Positions 59,721 to 60,000 of a DNA stretch of 60,000 nucleotides are shown in pieces. The notes beneath the pieces were generated by a model, which made no database searches, was not told the origin of the DNA, and saw nothing but the letters and a program-made list of their open reading frames with translations. The stretch spans positions 13,566,062-13,626,061 of the forward strand of contig OU612074.1 in NCBI GenBank assembly GCA_914767715.1, read 5' to 3'. A program made the position numbers and the translations under genes. Numbering within the stretch: position 1 is the stretch's first letter; every line of letters begins with the position of its first letter. The DNA comes from Membranipora membranacea (lineage: Eukaryota > Bryozoa > Gymnolaemata > Cheilostomatida > Membraniporidae).

Positions 59721-60000
59721 ATTCACACAATTGAAAAAACTTTGGAAGCAAATCTAATACATTAACTGATTTTTGTATGGGACTGTAGATAAAACCCCTA
59801 AAGGCTTCTTATTTCAATAAAAGGATACGCAGCTTCGGCCTTTAGCTAAATTCCCAAAACAGACTAGTTTGAGATTATGCCAGTTGACCCTACTTAACAC
59901 TTGGAATACAGGCACAATTCCCTTGCTTACAGTTAACATTATAATAAAAAATGGAAATCCCATCGGAGCTTTTAAAGGCTGATCTGACATAAGTTCTTTC
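59721..60000. other. Window edge, nothing recognised
   Basis: No ORF or repeat that I can support. Confidence 0.4.

Overview
The window is animal nuclear DNA. It is AT-rich, its genes are split by short GT-AG introns, and it carries animal-specific gene families and retrotransposons. The PRDM3/16-type zinc fingers and a BRCA2 with a complete DNA-binding domain indicate a metazoan. The transposon families and short introns suggest an invertebrate, perhaps a sponge or cnidarian, but I cannot name the species. Exons were predicted by hand from splice sites, reading-phase agreement and remembered family motifs; no search was run.

Left part (1-12.5 kb, + strand): the 3' end of a PRDM3/16 (MECOM/EVI1-type) zinc-finger gene; a gene for a single-pass membrane protein whose first visible intron is swollen to 6.7 kb; and a six-exon gene for a small basic, Lys-rich protein I cannot identify. 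The swollen intron holds an inverted-repeat DNA element that was itself split by an apparently intact CR1/L2-like LINE with two overlapping ORFs.

Centre (12.7-33.6 kb, - strand): a BRCA2 orthologue, 21 phase-consistent exons coding about 2,020 residues. It has 15 nearly identical BRC repeats of 46 residues in one 2.7 kb exon, then the helical domain, OB1, OB2 with tower, OB3 and an acidic C terminus. Its introns hold satellites and MITEs. It converges on the basic-protein gene, with the two stop codons about 450 bp apart.

Middle (33.6-50 kb): mostly repeats. The clearest is a 3.97 kb Mutator-like element with long TIRs, a 10 bp target duplication and a broken transposase, inserted in what looks like an exon.

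Right part (50-60 kb): a - strand gene for a SWIM zinc finger plus YqaJ-type nuclease, with a one-base frameshift and an apparent C-terminal truncation. An intact three-exon MADF-domain gene lies on the + strand inside its intron. Next come a decayed member of an uncharacterised multicopy invertebrate family, LINE remnants and two orphan exons.

A pattern worth attention: in three introns of two neighbouring genes, tandem repeats begin at or across the 5' splice site, so each repeat copy carries another candidate splice donor.
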